The notes under the pieces are model-generated. The model searched no databases, was not told the DNA's origin, and was given only the letters and a program-made list of their open reading frames with translations. This document shows, one piece after another, positions 23,946-35,302 of a DNA stretch of 64,000 bases. The stretch is from positions 372,001 through 436,000 of the forward strand of contig CAJNOP010000086.1 in NCBI GenBank assembly GCA_905250075.1, written 5' to 3'. The translations under genes were made by a program, and so were the position numbers. This DNA is from Rotaria sp. Silwood1 (taxonomy: Eukaryota > Rotifera > Eurotatoria > Philodinida > Philodinidae). Every line of letters starts with the position of its first letter. The stretch's first letter is position 1.

Positions 23946-24978
23946 CCCTGATTTATAACAAATGCATTAATTTTTGAAATTACTTGATTCAGTCTACTCT
24001 TACAGTTAGTTTTATGTTTCTTCCTTTTTTAACAGGTGAATGTTAGAAGATTGAGAACATTTTCAACTCGAACATGATCTAATCGAATTGTGCAAAGTTT
24101 GGTTACGAAAAAGTCTAAACATTTCAGGACTTGACGATTCAAGCGAACTGATCACAGAAATGGGCATAATTGAACTACGGATAATTTTTCTATTCAAACA
24201 ATCTATTTGACGATCAAGAAATATTATTCTACAAATGCAACAATCGTCCAGGTCCTGAAATGGACAGCGTAAGGATGTTTTCGTGTTGCACTGTGTGGTA
24301 CGTGGTGCTGTCATGAATATTTCTTCCTCTATTGGACGGTAAAGATGGGATTCGGTTCGCGTTTTTTCATACCAAATCGAATCGAAATAAAAAAAAACCA
24401 CTCAAACACAATGGAGACTTTTCTGAACCTACTTAATATATTAGAACTAGCTCTTATAATGACATTGAAAATAGTAAAAAGAGATAAAAACAACGATATG
24501 AAAACTGCTTTTCTTCCTCAGCACCTCTACTATTGATATTTTTCCATTTTATTTTGCAACATATTTTATGCTCTTGTATCGATGTATGTGAAAATAGAGA
24601 GTCAAACCTTTGTTCATTTATTAATGCTTGGGCTTGATTAGACGAATTTCAAACCATCTAAAGAAAGAATCAAGTATAGAGCTATCAAAAAATATCCGAG
24701 AAACAATTTCATTTCTTTTATTCTATTCATATCTCAAAAGGTAAATAAGCTAGAATACTTTGGTGTTTGCCACATGATAGTTCATGGATTCTAGTATACA
24801 TGTACAAAAGCTCAAGACAAACTACTACTTTTTTAGGTTTTTATGGCGGAATAAATCATACCATGCCTTTTTCTTCATTGTTCCAAAATTACCTAACCAG
24901 TCATTTCCAGGATTAACTACCCTTTCATTTTAAACTAAAATTTACTTGTGACACAAAATTCGCAGGATATCAGTTTGA

Positions 24979-25047
24979 ATGTAGACGTGGGTATTGAAAT
25001 GCAGTAACACAAGGTCTCCACCAACCTACACACCAATACCTTTCAAT
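24979..25047. repeat. GT/AC hairpin locus (diverged)
   Basis: G-rich arm ATGTAGACGTGGGTATTGAA and C-rich arm CCAACCTACACACCAATACC followed by TTTCA. The TATTGAAA/TTTCAATA-type outer parts also match. Confidence 0.5.
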
Positions 25048-25871
25048 GACGTATCTCCAGTAATACTCTAAATATTAGAATGAAGGCCCACAGAGAAAAC
25101 TTGAAAATACTATCGAGCTATTTTTGATCCTTGTTTGGTGAATTTATTTGTTAAACATCATGCTATATAGCTGAAAATTTTACCAAAGTCGTGGCTCACT
25201 AGCTCCAACATGTCTTGAAAGTTTCATGAAATTTGGCTGTTCCTAGCCTGAGATCGATTTTTGAGGGAGGAGACCTTAAATTAAGTTTTTGATTCTAATT
25301 CTTTTATATTAACATTTTCGTATTACTAATGCTGAGTAGACACCCCTCACTTTTTTTTCTTGTTTTCGCTTTCTCATGTACGTGAAAAGAAAATTATTCC
25401 CGTTCTCCCAGGACTCCACTGTCAATACTTTTTTCATTTGAGAGACCCTACATAAATACAGAACTAATACGATTTTGTTTTATTTGAGAAGCTCGACAAC
25501 TAGAAGTAAGTGACATATTATCAACGCACAGCTTTAATTTGTATTGGGTTTTGTTAGAAGAATACTTGAACATGATCTATCTTTTATTGCACATATTTTA
25601 ATTATCGTGATATTTCTCGAGCATTGGTCAGCATAAATAAATAGTTTTGTTGTAACTTTGTGTACCCGAATTCAGTTCTGCAGATATTTACATAGATATA
25701 ATGCCATTTTTTTTCTGGGCGAAAAAAAAACTTTTCTTCTTAGAACGGATAAATTTATTCATGAGGTATACATACATATAGTCGTTGGAAACTATCATAT
25801 TAATGTACCTTAGTAGACGATGACGTCGTGCACACTCATTCGATCGCGTTTCTATATTCTAAGTATCTCAG

Positions 25872-25932
25872 CGAGTGGATGTGGGTCTTTTGTAAATTCA
25901 TATCCACATCAACCTCCACACTCACACCCATC
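25872..25932. repeat. GT/AC hairpin locus
   Basis: G-rich arm GAGTGGATGTGGGTC and C-rich arm ATCCACATCAACCTCCACAC then TCACACCCATCC, about 12 bases apart. Confidence 0.6.
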
Positions 25933-26134
25933 CCTGATTTCTCGACCAACGACATAAGTGCCTCCGCAGCTACAGCCACACTCTACCACTCTTCACACCT
26001 ACATATTCCCCCCGCACCCTCGATCCACACCCTATGTTTGACGTCAAGTAACCTATCTATTGACGCTAACAAACAATTTATTTATATTTCTCGATTTTAA
26101 AGTTCAACATGCGCAATTTAAGCAGAATCAAAGA

Positions 26135-26491
26135 ATGAGAATTAGTGGTATTTCAACAATATGCTTGCTGCTTATAATAATAGAAATGTCACAGTGTGCA
26201 GCTGTTAATGAACCTATTGAAAACCAAGTCATTGACAACAAAGAGTTGGAATTCGGATTAAAACAAATTATGGAGTTGACACAAAATGATGGAAAAACAC
26301 TCGGAAGACATAAACGAGGACGGTGTTGCAACTTTTTAAATACCAGATGCTGCTGTAGAATCGCTGGAACTGAGTGTCATCAATATGGCATTATTCATGG
26401 CAAAAATAAACCGTGTCAGTATCCTTATTTTTCGGAAACAGATATTGACGACAAAGACTGTGACGGATGTACGAGAGGTTGGAAGTGCTAA
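26135..26491 (+). CDS. Secreted cysteine-rich propeptide (10 Cys in mature part)
   Basis: A 118-residue precursor. The start is placed at 26135 because a signal peptide (hydrophobic core about 5-16, ending near C21/A22) follows it directly; the frame is open upstream but that part lacks sense. A propeptide of about 40 residues ends in the furin-like site RHKR (58-61). The mature ~57 residues contain ten cysteines at 64, 65, 72, 73, 74, 81, 94, 109, 112 and 118, including a CC and a CCC cluster, which implies a compact disulfide-bonded fold. I do not recognise the pattern. It could be a defence, signalling or toxin-like peptide. It shares the precursor plan of the gene at 19608 (signal, acidic pro-region, dibasic cleavage, Cys-rich end) but not its cysteine spacing. 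Confidence 0.68.
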   Translation: MRISGISTICLLLIIIEMSQCAAVNEPIENQVIDNKELEFGLKQIMELTQNDGKTLGRHKRGRCCNFLNTRCCCRIAGTECHQYGIIHGKNKPCQYPYFSETDIDDKDCDGCTRGWKC

Positions 26492-26708
26492 AGGCTATTC
26501 AGACATAGCACGACAAAAGACAATTAATTGTGCAAAATCTTATTAAATCTTAATCTCTAGATTTATTGAAAAGTGCTTTGAACTAAAATGTCTTTATGAA
26601 TAGGTTCCCTCGCATGTGTTTAGTGACTTTTCGAGATGAACTCGTCTAACAATGTCGGATAAGACTCTGACAAAGGTTGTTAGAATCCAAGCAACCACAA
26701 TAGTGTCC

Positions 26709-27223
26709 AACTTGAAAGTTGAATTCAAGTATTCAACTATCAGTTCAACTATTGAAGCATTCAAGTTTTCAATTAGTCAATCCCTGAAATGTCACCCGAA
26801 TCACCTAACATCGACAGGTGTTGTCTGAAATGCTACTAGCATCAACAAACATGTTACAGGGTTCACTAGAATGCTGTCAGTATTACGTAAGATGGCACAA
26901 GCAGTACCTACTATTCTTCAGGCATCCTATACGATGCTACAGGTTTTGGTTGAGATGCGTTAGACATTATCTGGGATGCTACAAGAAGTATGTGAGAAGT
27001 TTGAGTCATTGTGCAGCAGGAAGTAGGAATAACGGTGTACACAGAAATGTGAATAGATCGCGGCTTTTCAGAGGGAGCTTCGCGCCCCTACGTCATGATA
27101 CTGAAATAAAAAGTGTGTTAGGTGGGGAAAAGCGCTTCCCACTGAATATCCGCAGAACATTGAGAAGTTGAAATTTGAATATTTGAACTAATAGTGATAT
27201 GCTTTAATTCAAGTTTCAAGTAT
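26709..27223. mobile_element. MITE-like element with ~60-bp terminal inverted repeats
   Basis: The left end (26709-26775) has ACTTGAAAGTTGAATTCAAG and CTATCAGTTCAACTATTG. The right end (27165-27223), when reversed, reads ACTTGAAACTTGAATTAAAG and CTATTAGTTCAAATATTC. The interior (about 390 bases) is richer in G and C, with repeated GATGCTACA-like words and a near-palindrome GGGGAAAAGCGCTTCCC. No transposase is present; the frame at 26818-27171 lies inside and looks incidental. Target-site duplications are not obvious. Confidence 0.6.
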
Positions 27224-27354
27224 TACATATATGAAAACATGATGCATATGTTAGAAGAGTATTGTCAGTCTTCTATATACAATTTCACGTTATTTGTCTT
27301 TTTCTCGGACAATAGTCATAGAAAAGCAGAAAATAGTTCTCCATTAGTTGTTTG

Positions 27355-29273
27355 TCAACAGGAACTCTTATCGATGGGAAATTTGAGTACACGATGATTA
27401 TAATGATCAGTCACGTAAAGATTGCCATCGAGATCAAATGATACATCAGTCGGTAAATTAAATTGATCTAAGTTAGAACCTTGTCCACGACCACCGGCAA
27501 TGACACTACCGGACTTGGCTCCACGTAACCATCGTATGATTCGATGATTATAACTATCAGCTATATAGAGAGTTTCAAATTCATCGACAAATACACTTTC
27601 TGGCCCTTGCAGCTGATTCATACCACCACCACCACCACCAGATTCACCAGCAACAACGGATATTTGCGTTGCTCCAAACTCTAATTTTACCACTTGATGA
27701 TTATCTCGATCAGTTACATAGAGAGATTGATTTCTATCAAGGAAAATTAGATATGGACGATTCAGTTTGGATATAATTACTTGTCCAACAGTCTCATTTA
27801 TCGGTAGCTTAATCACTTCACCTTTCGCTCTATCGGATATATAAAGAGATCCTTCATCATCTTGCGCCATACCGTGGGCATAAATATTACTTATAATTGT
27901 ATCTCCAGATGAATTACCACGAAACCAACGTTGAACACGATTATTTTCAGCATCACCAATGTAAAGTGTTCCATTTTGGTTTAGAACAAAACCACGTGGA
28001 CCATGTAATTGATTAGGAGCCCCTCCTCTACCATTTCCACCGGCAACTACTTGTCCACTCGATTCACCAGCATTCCATTTTATAATACGATTATTAACAT
28101 TATCCGAGACATAAATTGTTTGATTTTCATCAACAATGATGGCAGCAGGGTGATCCAATTGGTTACGATTCGACCCTGCACCATTACCACCAGCCACAAC
28201 TTGACCTACTCGTTCCCATGTAGCTGTTTCACAAATGCCATCACCAGGTCTTGGCGGTGAAGATGTAGCTAAATAAGTCAACAGAATGAAGATACAATTG
28301 ATTTATTCGGCTAAACAAGTTGGACAAAATCAAATGATCTTGTTTTCGAGTCTGAATTTCACTAGTTTCTACGAATGTAAAAGTAAAAACTGATAAAAGT
28401 ATACACAAAGTATTTAATCACGATGTGTTGTTAACTTCTAATGGATAATCCATCTAACTTTTATTCTTATCTCATATTGACCTTCAAATTGAGGAAAGAA
28501 GCATCCTTTCTGAACAAGACATTATCGAGAATCTTACTAGAACGAGTAGTTGTAGTTAACGATATCATTGTTGTTACTAGCTCTGTAGTGATTGATAATG
28601 TCATCGGATCTGTTATCGGTGTTGTCGATATCGTTATTGCTACTGGTGATGACGTAGTTTTTATAATAGATGTGGTTGGTACTGATGTTGTCGATATAAT
28701 GACTGTGTCTGTAGTGGCTGCTAATGTTCCAGATGTTTCCGATGCTACTATTGATGCTTTCGGTGGTGTAGTGGTTTCCGTTGTTGACGATACTGCCGTT
28801 GTGTTCGTTGTGGCTGCTAATGTTTCGATGGTTACTGTTGATATTGTGGTTAACATCGATGTTGGCACTGGTGTCGTTGATGTTCTCGTGTTACTAGTTG
28901 TTACCATTGTCGTTCTATTCGATATTGTAATTATTGTTGAGGCTAGTGTTGATGTAGTTGAGTTTACAGGTATCACTATTGTCGGTCTAACTGTGGTTTC
29001 TATCGCTGTTGATGTTACTATATGCATTGTTGTCGTAGTATAATTCGTTAATGTATGATTTACTACGGATGTTTTTACTGGATTTCGTTTGACAGTAAAT
29101 ATGACAATACATGCGATAACAGCAGATAAAATAAACATACTCATGACAATTATTACTGTAGAACGAACAGGATTATGTCTGACGGTTCTCAGAAGTCTTG
29201 AAGGACCACTTGTTTTAACATGTACTGTAGATGTTTTTGTAGTTCGAGAGGATTTTTGTTGAAGAGCTCGCAT
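27355..29273 (-). CDS. Single-pass membrane protein with Thr/Ser-rich stalk and NHL-repeat propeller
   Basis: Exons 29273-28538 and 28268-27355 join across a 269-bp GT-AG intron (donor GTAAGA, phase 1), giving 549 residues in frame. The N-terminus is basic, followed by one membrane helix at about 38-61 (STVIIVMSMFILSAVIACIV), so type II topology is likely. Residues ~70-245 are dominated by Thr, Ser and Val with many N-x-T/S sites, a mucin-like stalk. The second exon encodes six NHL repeats with signatures such as VSDNVNNRIIKW, IGDAENNRVQRW, VTDRDNHQVVKL, IADSYNHRIIRW and VTDHYNHRVLKF, forming an extracellular beta-propeller. The frame is open upstream of the chosen Met to a possible acceptor (TGTAG, exon from 29353), so a short upstream coding exon is possible. 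The family role is protein or ligand binding; no partner can be named. Confidence 0.82.
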
Positions 29274-29353
29274 ACGAACTGGTTTATTACCATGGTGATG
29301 ATGCGATGTCTTCTTGTAAGACTCTCTTGAACGATGCTTAGTAGACCTTTGTC

Positions 29354-31022
29354 CTACATTTTTTTAATAAGAAATATACATCCTTAAAATGGATTACAAA
29401 CACACAATTAGTCGAACATGATTAAAAAAAGTTGATAAAGATGTCTTTTGAAATATTACGAACAGAAAGGTGATATTCTCATTAGATATCAATTAGTACT
29501 AAGGTTTCAATTCACAAGAGACTATCGTACACCAACATCGCTACGTACAACTATAAGAAAACATTATTTTGTATTCTACTGAAATGATTTACAACAATGA
29601 TGCTACTTGTTTTAAATATATTCTTGATTTATGCAAATATCACATCCTCGATAGTTCTTCATTATCTGTTTGTCAGAATTATCCTTAACAAACATGATAC
29701 CTCATCTGCTGAACTTTTATTCTGGCCAATACAGCTGAGTCCTGCATGTATTTTACTTTTACCTTTCATCTTACGAAAATTTTGTCAACGATGACTGTAA
29801 TGTGTTGCGTTTACTTTTGTTCCTAAATCTTATCTATGCGCTTTTTTATATCTGTAATCATATTCAAGTGCTCCTTTTTTTTTATTCTATGTGACAGAGA
29901 GATGATGATAAGACTCGTTTGCCTAATCACATATTGATTTTGACCTCGAATTAACTCGATAATATCAAATACAATGCTTAAGAACATGTTTGCTTGCATC
30001 AGATAACAGTGCATATGAATCATTTGACTTAAAAAAAAATTCGAAAAGATCAAGTATGGAATAAAAGAACGCGTCATCATCAAAGACAAAAAGAAATGAA
30101 TATCATATATTCTCTTATCTCCTTTACAGGATTTCTTTTTCTTCTTTTCAAACTGAGATTATTTTTTATCGATGGAATTAATTTTGATTGGCAACCTCGG
30201 GTTATGCTTCTATTTTATATGATGAAATTGAACATATAAAAGAGAAAAGTTCTGGCCGATAAAATGTTTTTCTTCTGATTAAGTATTAACTTCTAACCAA
30301 TTGAATATAGATCATGTTAGATAGAAGAGCATCATCGAATAGAGCGTATGAAGATGGGTCTAGGAGTCGTTGAAGATAGAAGCTATCGCCACAGTCACAG
30401 TCACACCAAACCCGCACACCCAAACTCAAGTTAGTGCTTGTAACTACTGTTTGAATAACTAGAGAACAAATCGTGATAGAGACTCCTGGTGGAAGTGAAT
30501 GAAACAGATATGACCTACACCGACTTTTCAAATCTTCTCAAGTACAGCAGCCAGCAGAACTGCACATGATTTGTAACATAATGTTGTTGTATTTTTCATG
30601 AAAAACGTTTACTGCATTTTTATCAACTAAAATTAAAACACATAAGATGTACTCATCGAAATTTACATTGTCTACAACTCATTCAAAGTTATTTGGATCT
30701 TCTGCTCTTTTTCGTGCTCGATCGTATCCACTTTAGAAAAGAATCAAACAGTGCCATGGAGTACCTTATAAGAGATATTGACATTTAATACTTTTTTTGT
30801 ATCCTCCATAGATTTCAGCAAAAGCAAAACCAAAGAGATGAAAGAATAAAACACAGCGGCTGTTTATTAAAAAAAAGAGTGCTTTGCGTTCTTTTTCATG
30901 AAATGCTTGCTCGGCGGACGATAATATGGCTGTAGATGCATTACTCAAGTAAAAAGAAAGAAAGAAAGAAAATAAAAAGAATAAGTTACTTTTTTTCCTC
31001 CATTCGTCTTCATAGTATCATC
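29354..31022. other. Gene-free stretch
   Basis: No supported gene. The frames at 29597-29794 (+), 29823-30089 (-) and 30286-30531 (-) show no family features. A weak GT/AC hairpin lies at 30352-30424 and an (AAAG)n microsatellite at about 30953-30972. Confidence 0.45.
30352..30424. repeat. Weak GT/AC hairpin locus
   Basis: The C-rich arm CACACCAAACCCGCACACCC is clear. The G-rich side (AGATGGGTCTAGGAGT) is short and diverged. Confidence 0.35.
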
Positions 31023-32000
31023 ATGTGTCTCCTTCTTGGTTTTGTTATTGTCCTTTATGCCTCCTATTGTTTATATCGACATTTTTTTCCGACACCAAAC
31101 ATCAATTCCAATGGAAAATATGTTCTTATTAGTGGTTGTGATACTGGATTCGGTCATGAATTAGCTGTTGAACTTGATAAACAAGATTTCAACGTTCTCG
31201 CTGGTGTCTTGCTTCCTGATAATGTAATTTCTCTTAAAAACAAACTTTCATCAAAAGCTACTGTATTTTGTCTTGATATTACCAAACAAGAAGACATTGA
31301 TGCTGCATTTGAATTAGTCAGCAAGAAAACGAAAATTCTTCATGCACTTGTGAACAATGCTGGCATTTCTATTTCGGGTTATATTGATTGGACATCCATG
31401 GAAGCTATGCGTAAAATAATGGATGTGAATTATTTTGGACATGTTGCAATGACGAAAAAATTCTTACCGTTACTTATTGCAAAACGTGATTCACGTGTTG
31501 TTAATATTTGTTCTGCGGCCGGCTACCTTGCAGTAGCAAGTGTGTCAGCCTATAGCGCATCGAAATATGCTCTTGAATCGTTTTCTGATTGTCTTCGTCG
31601 TGAAATGATGCCATGGGGTTTACATGTTAGTATTATTGAACCAGCATTTATGAGAACAGGTATTAATCAAGGAGGTCCTAAATCATTTTCAGAATTTTGG
31701 AATATGCTTTCAAGTGATGTTCAAGAGCGATGGGGAGAAGATTTTTTGAAAGCCAGATTTAGTGCAGCAAAAGCCAATGCTTTCTTGAAATATGCGGAAG
31801 ATCCTATGAAAGTCGTGCGCGTTCTTCAGCATGCTGTTATGAATACGACACCTTGTATTCGTTATCGGCCTGGTTGGCAATCAAGTCTTATCTTTTTCCC
31901 ACTTTCTACATTACCCGCTTGGATTGTTGATTGGGTTTTGGCTAGATTGTTTAAATCAACTCATCTTCCTGCACATGTTAACAAACAACACAAAGATTAA
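31023..32000 (+). CDS. Short-chain dehydrogenase, retinol/steroid dehydrogenase-like (SDR9C type)
   Basis: A single exon of 325 residues, complete. The start at 31023 is preferred over the in-frame ATG at 30936 because a membrane-anchor helix (about 2-16) follows it, as in RDH/17-beta-HSD6 relatives. The Rossmann fold begins with SGCDTGFG (37-44), close to the TGCDSGFG of the SDR9C group. NNAG is at 111-114, the catalytic Ser at 164 (NICSAAGY), and YSASK gives Tyr177 and Lys181. The C-terminal part (YRPGWQSSLIFFPLSTLPAW, about 281-300) also matches this group. The expected reaction is NAD(P)-dependent oxidation or reduction of retinoid- or steroid-like alcohols at the ER membrane; the substrate is unknown. 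AATAAA at 32043-32048 may be the polyadenylation signal. Confidence 0.92.
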   Translation: MCLLLGFVIVLYASYCLYRHFFPTPNINSNGKYVLISGCDTGFGHELAVELDKQDFNVLAGVLLPDNVISLKNKLSSKATVFCLDITKQEDIDAAFELVSKKTKILHALVNNAGISISGYIDWTSMEAMRKIMDVNYFGHVAMTKKFLPLLIAKRDSRVVNICSAAGYLAVASVSAYSASKYALESFSDCLRREMMPWGLHVSIIEPAFMRTGINQGGPKSFSEFWNMLSSDVQERWGEDFLKARFSAAKANAFLKYAEDPMKVVRVLQHAVMNTTPCIRYRPGWQSSLIFFPLSTLPAWIVDWVLARLFKSTHLPAHVNKQHKD

Positions 32001-32340
32001 AACTGATTTAGTCAGTGGATTGAAAGACAATTTTCAATTATCAATAAAAATAATACACATTGTTTTTAACTTAATAAATGGATATTTAGACTAAAAAAAA
32101 ACATGGATTTATTTAGAGAACACATTTTGATTTCCATTAATATACATATATTGAACATCAGTAAGAAGTGGAAATGATCTGGAGCATAGATGCATAGACG
32201 ATTATTCCCAAATTTGTTCGAGTGAATAGCAATATCTATTGTTCAAACATGCAAACTCTTAACAGGCATTTTCAATTATAGTTTTTTCGATATTTCATGG
32301 AGAAATTTCAAAGTCATTGTTGACATGAAGAGTTCTCTTG

Positions 32341-32427
32341 ATGTGTGCGTGTATGTGTGACTTTGGATTTACATTTATGTGCCACTTTGGAAGGAAAAAA
32401 ATACATCCACACTCACACACTCATCCC
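32341..32427. repeat. GT/AC hairpin locus
   Basis: G-rich arm ATGTGTGCGTGTATGTGTGA (32341-32360) and C-rich arm ACATCCACACTCACACACTC ending ATCCC, with a longer spacer of about 40 bases. Confidence 0.6.
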
Positions 32428-32761
32428 TTTGTGGGAATTCAACAATTATTTTAGAATTTCTCAGTACAAGTTAGGGATTAGCAGGATTTTCATCATTAAT
32501 GCATAGTGGCTTGTCCGTGTAATGCATAACCTCAGAGACCGGTGTTTTGAAGTGATCATTTTAAAAACTCATTATCGCCATCTTGTAGAGCATAGTCGAA
32601 AATACATGGGAACATATTTTGTTTAGTTAATAAAGACTTTCAAGTGCATCTGATAATTGATAATAGAGAGACCACTAATATAAAAGATAATTTCTGTATT
32701 TAGATTATTAGTTCACCTAATCCATATATCGAAACAGCTTGATATATACAAAGTTGACTAA

Positions 32762-32820
32762 GAGTATGGGATGTGGATCTGCTTAGGAAGAAAAGACTGA
32801 CACCGACACCCACACTCACC
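32762..32820. repeat. GT/AC hairpin locus
   Basis: G-rich arm GAGTATGGGATGTGGATC and C-rich arm CACCGACACCCACACTCACC, about 20 bases apart. Confidence 0.65.
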
Positions 32821-33124
32821 TAATGAAAGAAAAAATAGAACAGACATAGTATAATTGGTCGATGGCACAGAAAAAGCATAAATTTTGAGTTGTAGCTGGA
32901 AGAATTATCATTTCTCTACTGTTGATATAATTAGTTTTTACTAATTAAAATCTAATAGTTTTCTATCTTAATCTAAAGAAAGACTTTTAAGACACTTAAT
33001 ATCCATCTTTTACACTTGACTGACATATCTGATGGTTATTATAATCTTCTACAATCTAAAACAACTATATGTATTACTGCAACTTAAAAGTTCCACGCTT
33101 TTTCCACCGAACGATTTAGACTTA

Positions 33125-33204
33125 TGAGTATGAATGTGGATGAATATGGGTAGGTCTGACTGCACATGCTACCTTCTTTCAACTAAAACCCACACCTACA
33201 CCCT
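33125..33204. repeat. GT/AC hairpin locus
   Basis: G-rich arm TGAATGTGGATGAATATGGG (from 33130) and C-rich arm AACCCACACCTACACCC ending at 33203. Confidence 0.6.
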
Positions 33205-35302
33205 TTTATTGTAGATTATAAAGGCTAAATCAGTCTCGAATTATATTAATGCAACTCACATAGTTGTTTACAATAAAAAAAATTTCGTGGTTAATTTTAA
33301 TTTGATTGATTTATTATAGGCAACAAATAAATTTGACATATAATTAAAGTGTTGATATAATATCATTTTGAACATAAATAATTAGATATTGCTAAATTCA
33401 AACGATTAAAAGATTTATTTTAAATAATTTGAATATCTTTTTCATATGGTGAAAAATTACCAATTAAAGACAACAAAAAAAACACTCTACAAAAGAGAAA
33501 CATTTTAAAGAATTATTTTTTAAAATCTCCATGAATCTTTTTAATTTTAACGTTAACATGATCCAAATCTAGTATTTTTATATAGACAACAAATAATACA
33601 AGTCTTTTATTGAATTATATTCATCTATAGCATCAATATGTTTACGGAAAATGAAGATGTACGAGAGAGACATGAATGAATGCTATATTTAATTACCTAG
33701 GTTATTTATATTTTACTATTACATTTAACTAAATAGGTAGAGTTGCCACCATCTTCGATGTAAATATTCATTACACAACTCCACCACTCCATTGGTATCT
33801 ACTTCATACAGAACACTAGCTTATATAGAAGAGAGGTAATGGTGAAGGAACGAGAATGAGAAGAAAGAAAAGATTGAATAGCGGAAAAGCTCAGCAGACA
33901 GCTATGATCGGTCAAAAGGTCAGACCGTCTAACCAATAATGTGACCGAATTCTCTTATCATATTGAATTGACCGAAGAGAAAGATAGGACATGTCCTACT
34001 TATTAGCACAGATTATGTTTCCTAAGATGTAGAGTAATGAATGAAATCGAGATACTTCACTATTGCTCACTGAAAACTCATAATTCTCTAAAACTCAAAG
34101 AATACTTTGTCGACTCACCATTTGTATAAGCAATGATGTGACCTGCTCTTTTACCATTTTGCTTAATAAGGAATTTTGTCATTTTGATAACATATTATTT
34201 TTATATTATTGATATAAAGTGTCTTCTTTTGAAGTTCATAAATACAACACTTCACGATCGAAGTATGCACATCACATCTAATTCACCATACGAAGATAAT
34301 CAATCTTATCCGACTGAAAGACCAGTAGGGTTGGTCTTATTTTAATAGATGAAATTCTTTTGCAAAGTTAAAAATAGATTTCAGATACAATGGTATAGCA
34401 GAAAAAGCTTTCTAATTATGTTTTATTTTTATATCGACTCTTTGAAAAACATATAATCACTGCTATGCTCTAGACTTATTTATTCAATCTTATGGTACAC
34501 GTAGTTACCTCATGAATGTATAAAAAACACGCCACAATTCACATCTAGGTTGAATCGAATCTTTATATTCTTTAAAAGTTCGATCAGATCTTATTTTAAA
34601 ACATGACATTAAGTACGATTGCATATAGTTTTGCTACTTAATCGAGCTTCAGCTTCATTTGTTATATATTCTACATTGTTATATAATGTTTTTCTTAATA
34701 AAGAAAAGTAACGGTCGCTCGTATTTTCATAGCGATTAAATTGTCTTAAAGAAAAAACACCGAGTCGAAAATCGCCATCACATATGCAGTAGACAACAAA
34801 TATTTTTACGTATTCTTGTAAAATTTCTGAGTGCAAGTAACTGTTATATTCTGATGACTTAAGTTTCTTATTCTTTGTTAGAATATGTAAATTTTCTGAA
34901 TAAAACTATTTTTATTGACCGCTAACGGGTCCGAAACTTTCCTATGGATCGTCAAGATCGTCTGAGAAACGTGTAGACTACACTACTAGTAAAAAAAATA
35001 ATCTCTAAAAAGTATCTTGCATGTTCGAACCGAGTTGAGGATTTATACTAAAGATTTCTATAAAATTTTGAATTACAATTCGAATTCTGATGCCAAAAAC
35101 GTTTTCATCAATCAGCTCCAGACCCAATATACATTCAATAGATCATTTCTAGATCCAAAAAATTTGTATTCCATAAATTCTATTCTCAATATACACACAT
35201 ATTAAGTGGAAAATTAGAAAGATATAGATGTATAAAAATGATCAATTGATGATTGTGTTAAATTAGAGCTAAGCTTTTTTTTTTTCTTTTATGTTGTTCA
35301 AG

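Larger units (their letters stand above)
22826..26134. other. Gene-free stretch
   Basis: Apart from the CCTGATTTTT cluster at 23862-23945 and two GT/AC hairpins (24979-25047, 25872-25932), nothing is supported. A minus-strand frame at 24063-24401 (112 residues, seven Cys) has no recognisable family and is left out. A C-rich strand at about 25962-26033 just upstream of the second cysteine-rich gene carries CCACACTC and CACACC blocks. Confidence 0.45.
32001..35300. other. Gene-free AT-rich stretch with three hairpins
   Basis: Holds GT/AC hairpins 32341-32427, 32762-32820 and 33125-33204. A minus-strand frame at 34609-34836 (75 residues) looks protein-like in places (YENTSDRYFSLLRKTLYNN) but has no family assignment and is not called. 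Confidence 0.45.

Noticed and set aside
24063..24401. Minus-strand 112-residue frame with several cysteines
   Set aside because: No signal peptide, repeated pattern or family resemblance; codon make-up similar to surrounding non-coding DNA. Left unannotated but worth an expression check.
26818..27171. Plus-strand 117-residue frame
   Set aside because: Lies wholly between the terminal inverted repeats of the MITE-like element and is made of its internal word repeats.
28441..29043. Plus-strand 200-residue frame rich in Val and Ile
   Set aside because: It is the antisense of the Thr/Ser-rich stalk of the NHL gene; ACN/ACT codons give GT-rich valine codons on the other strand.
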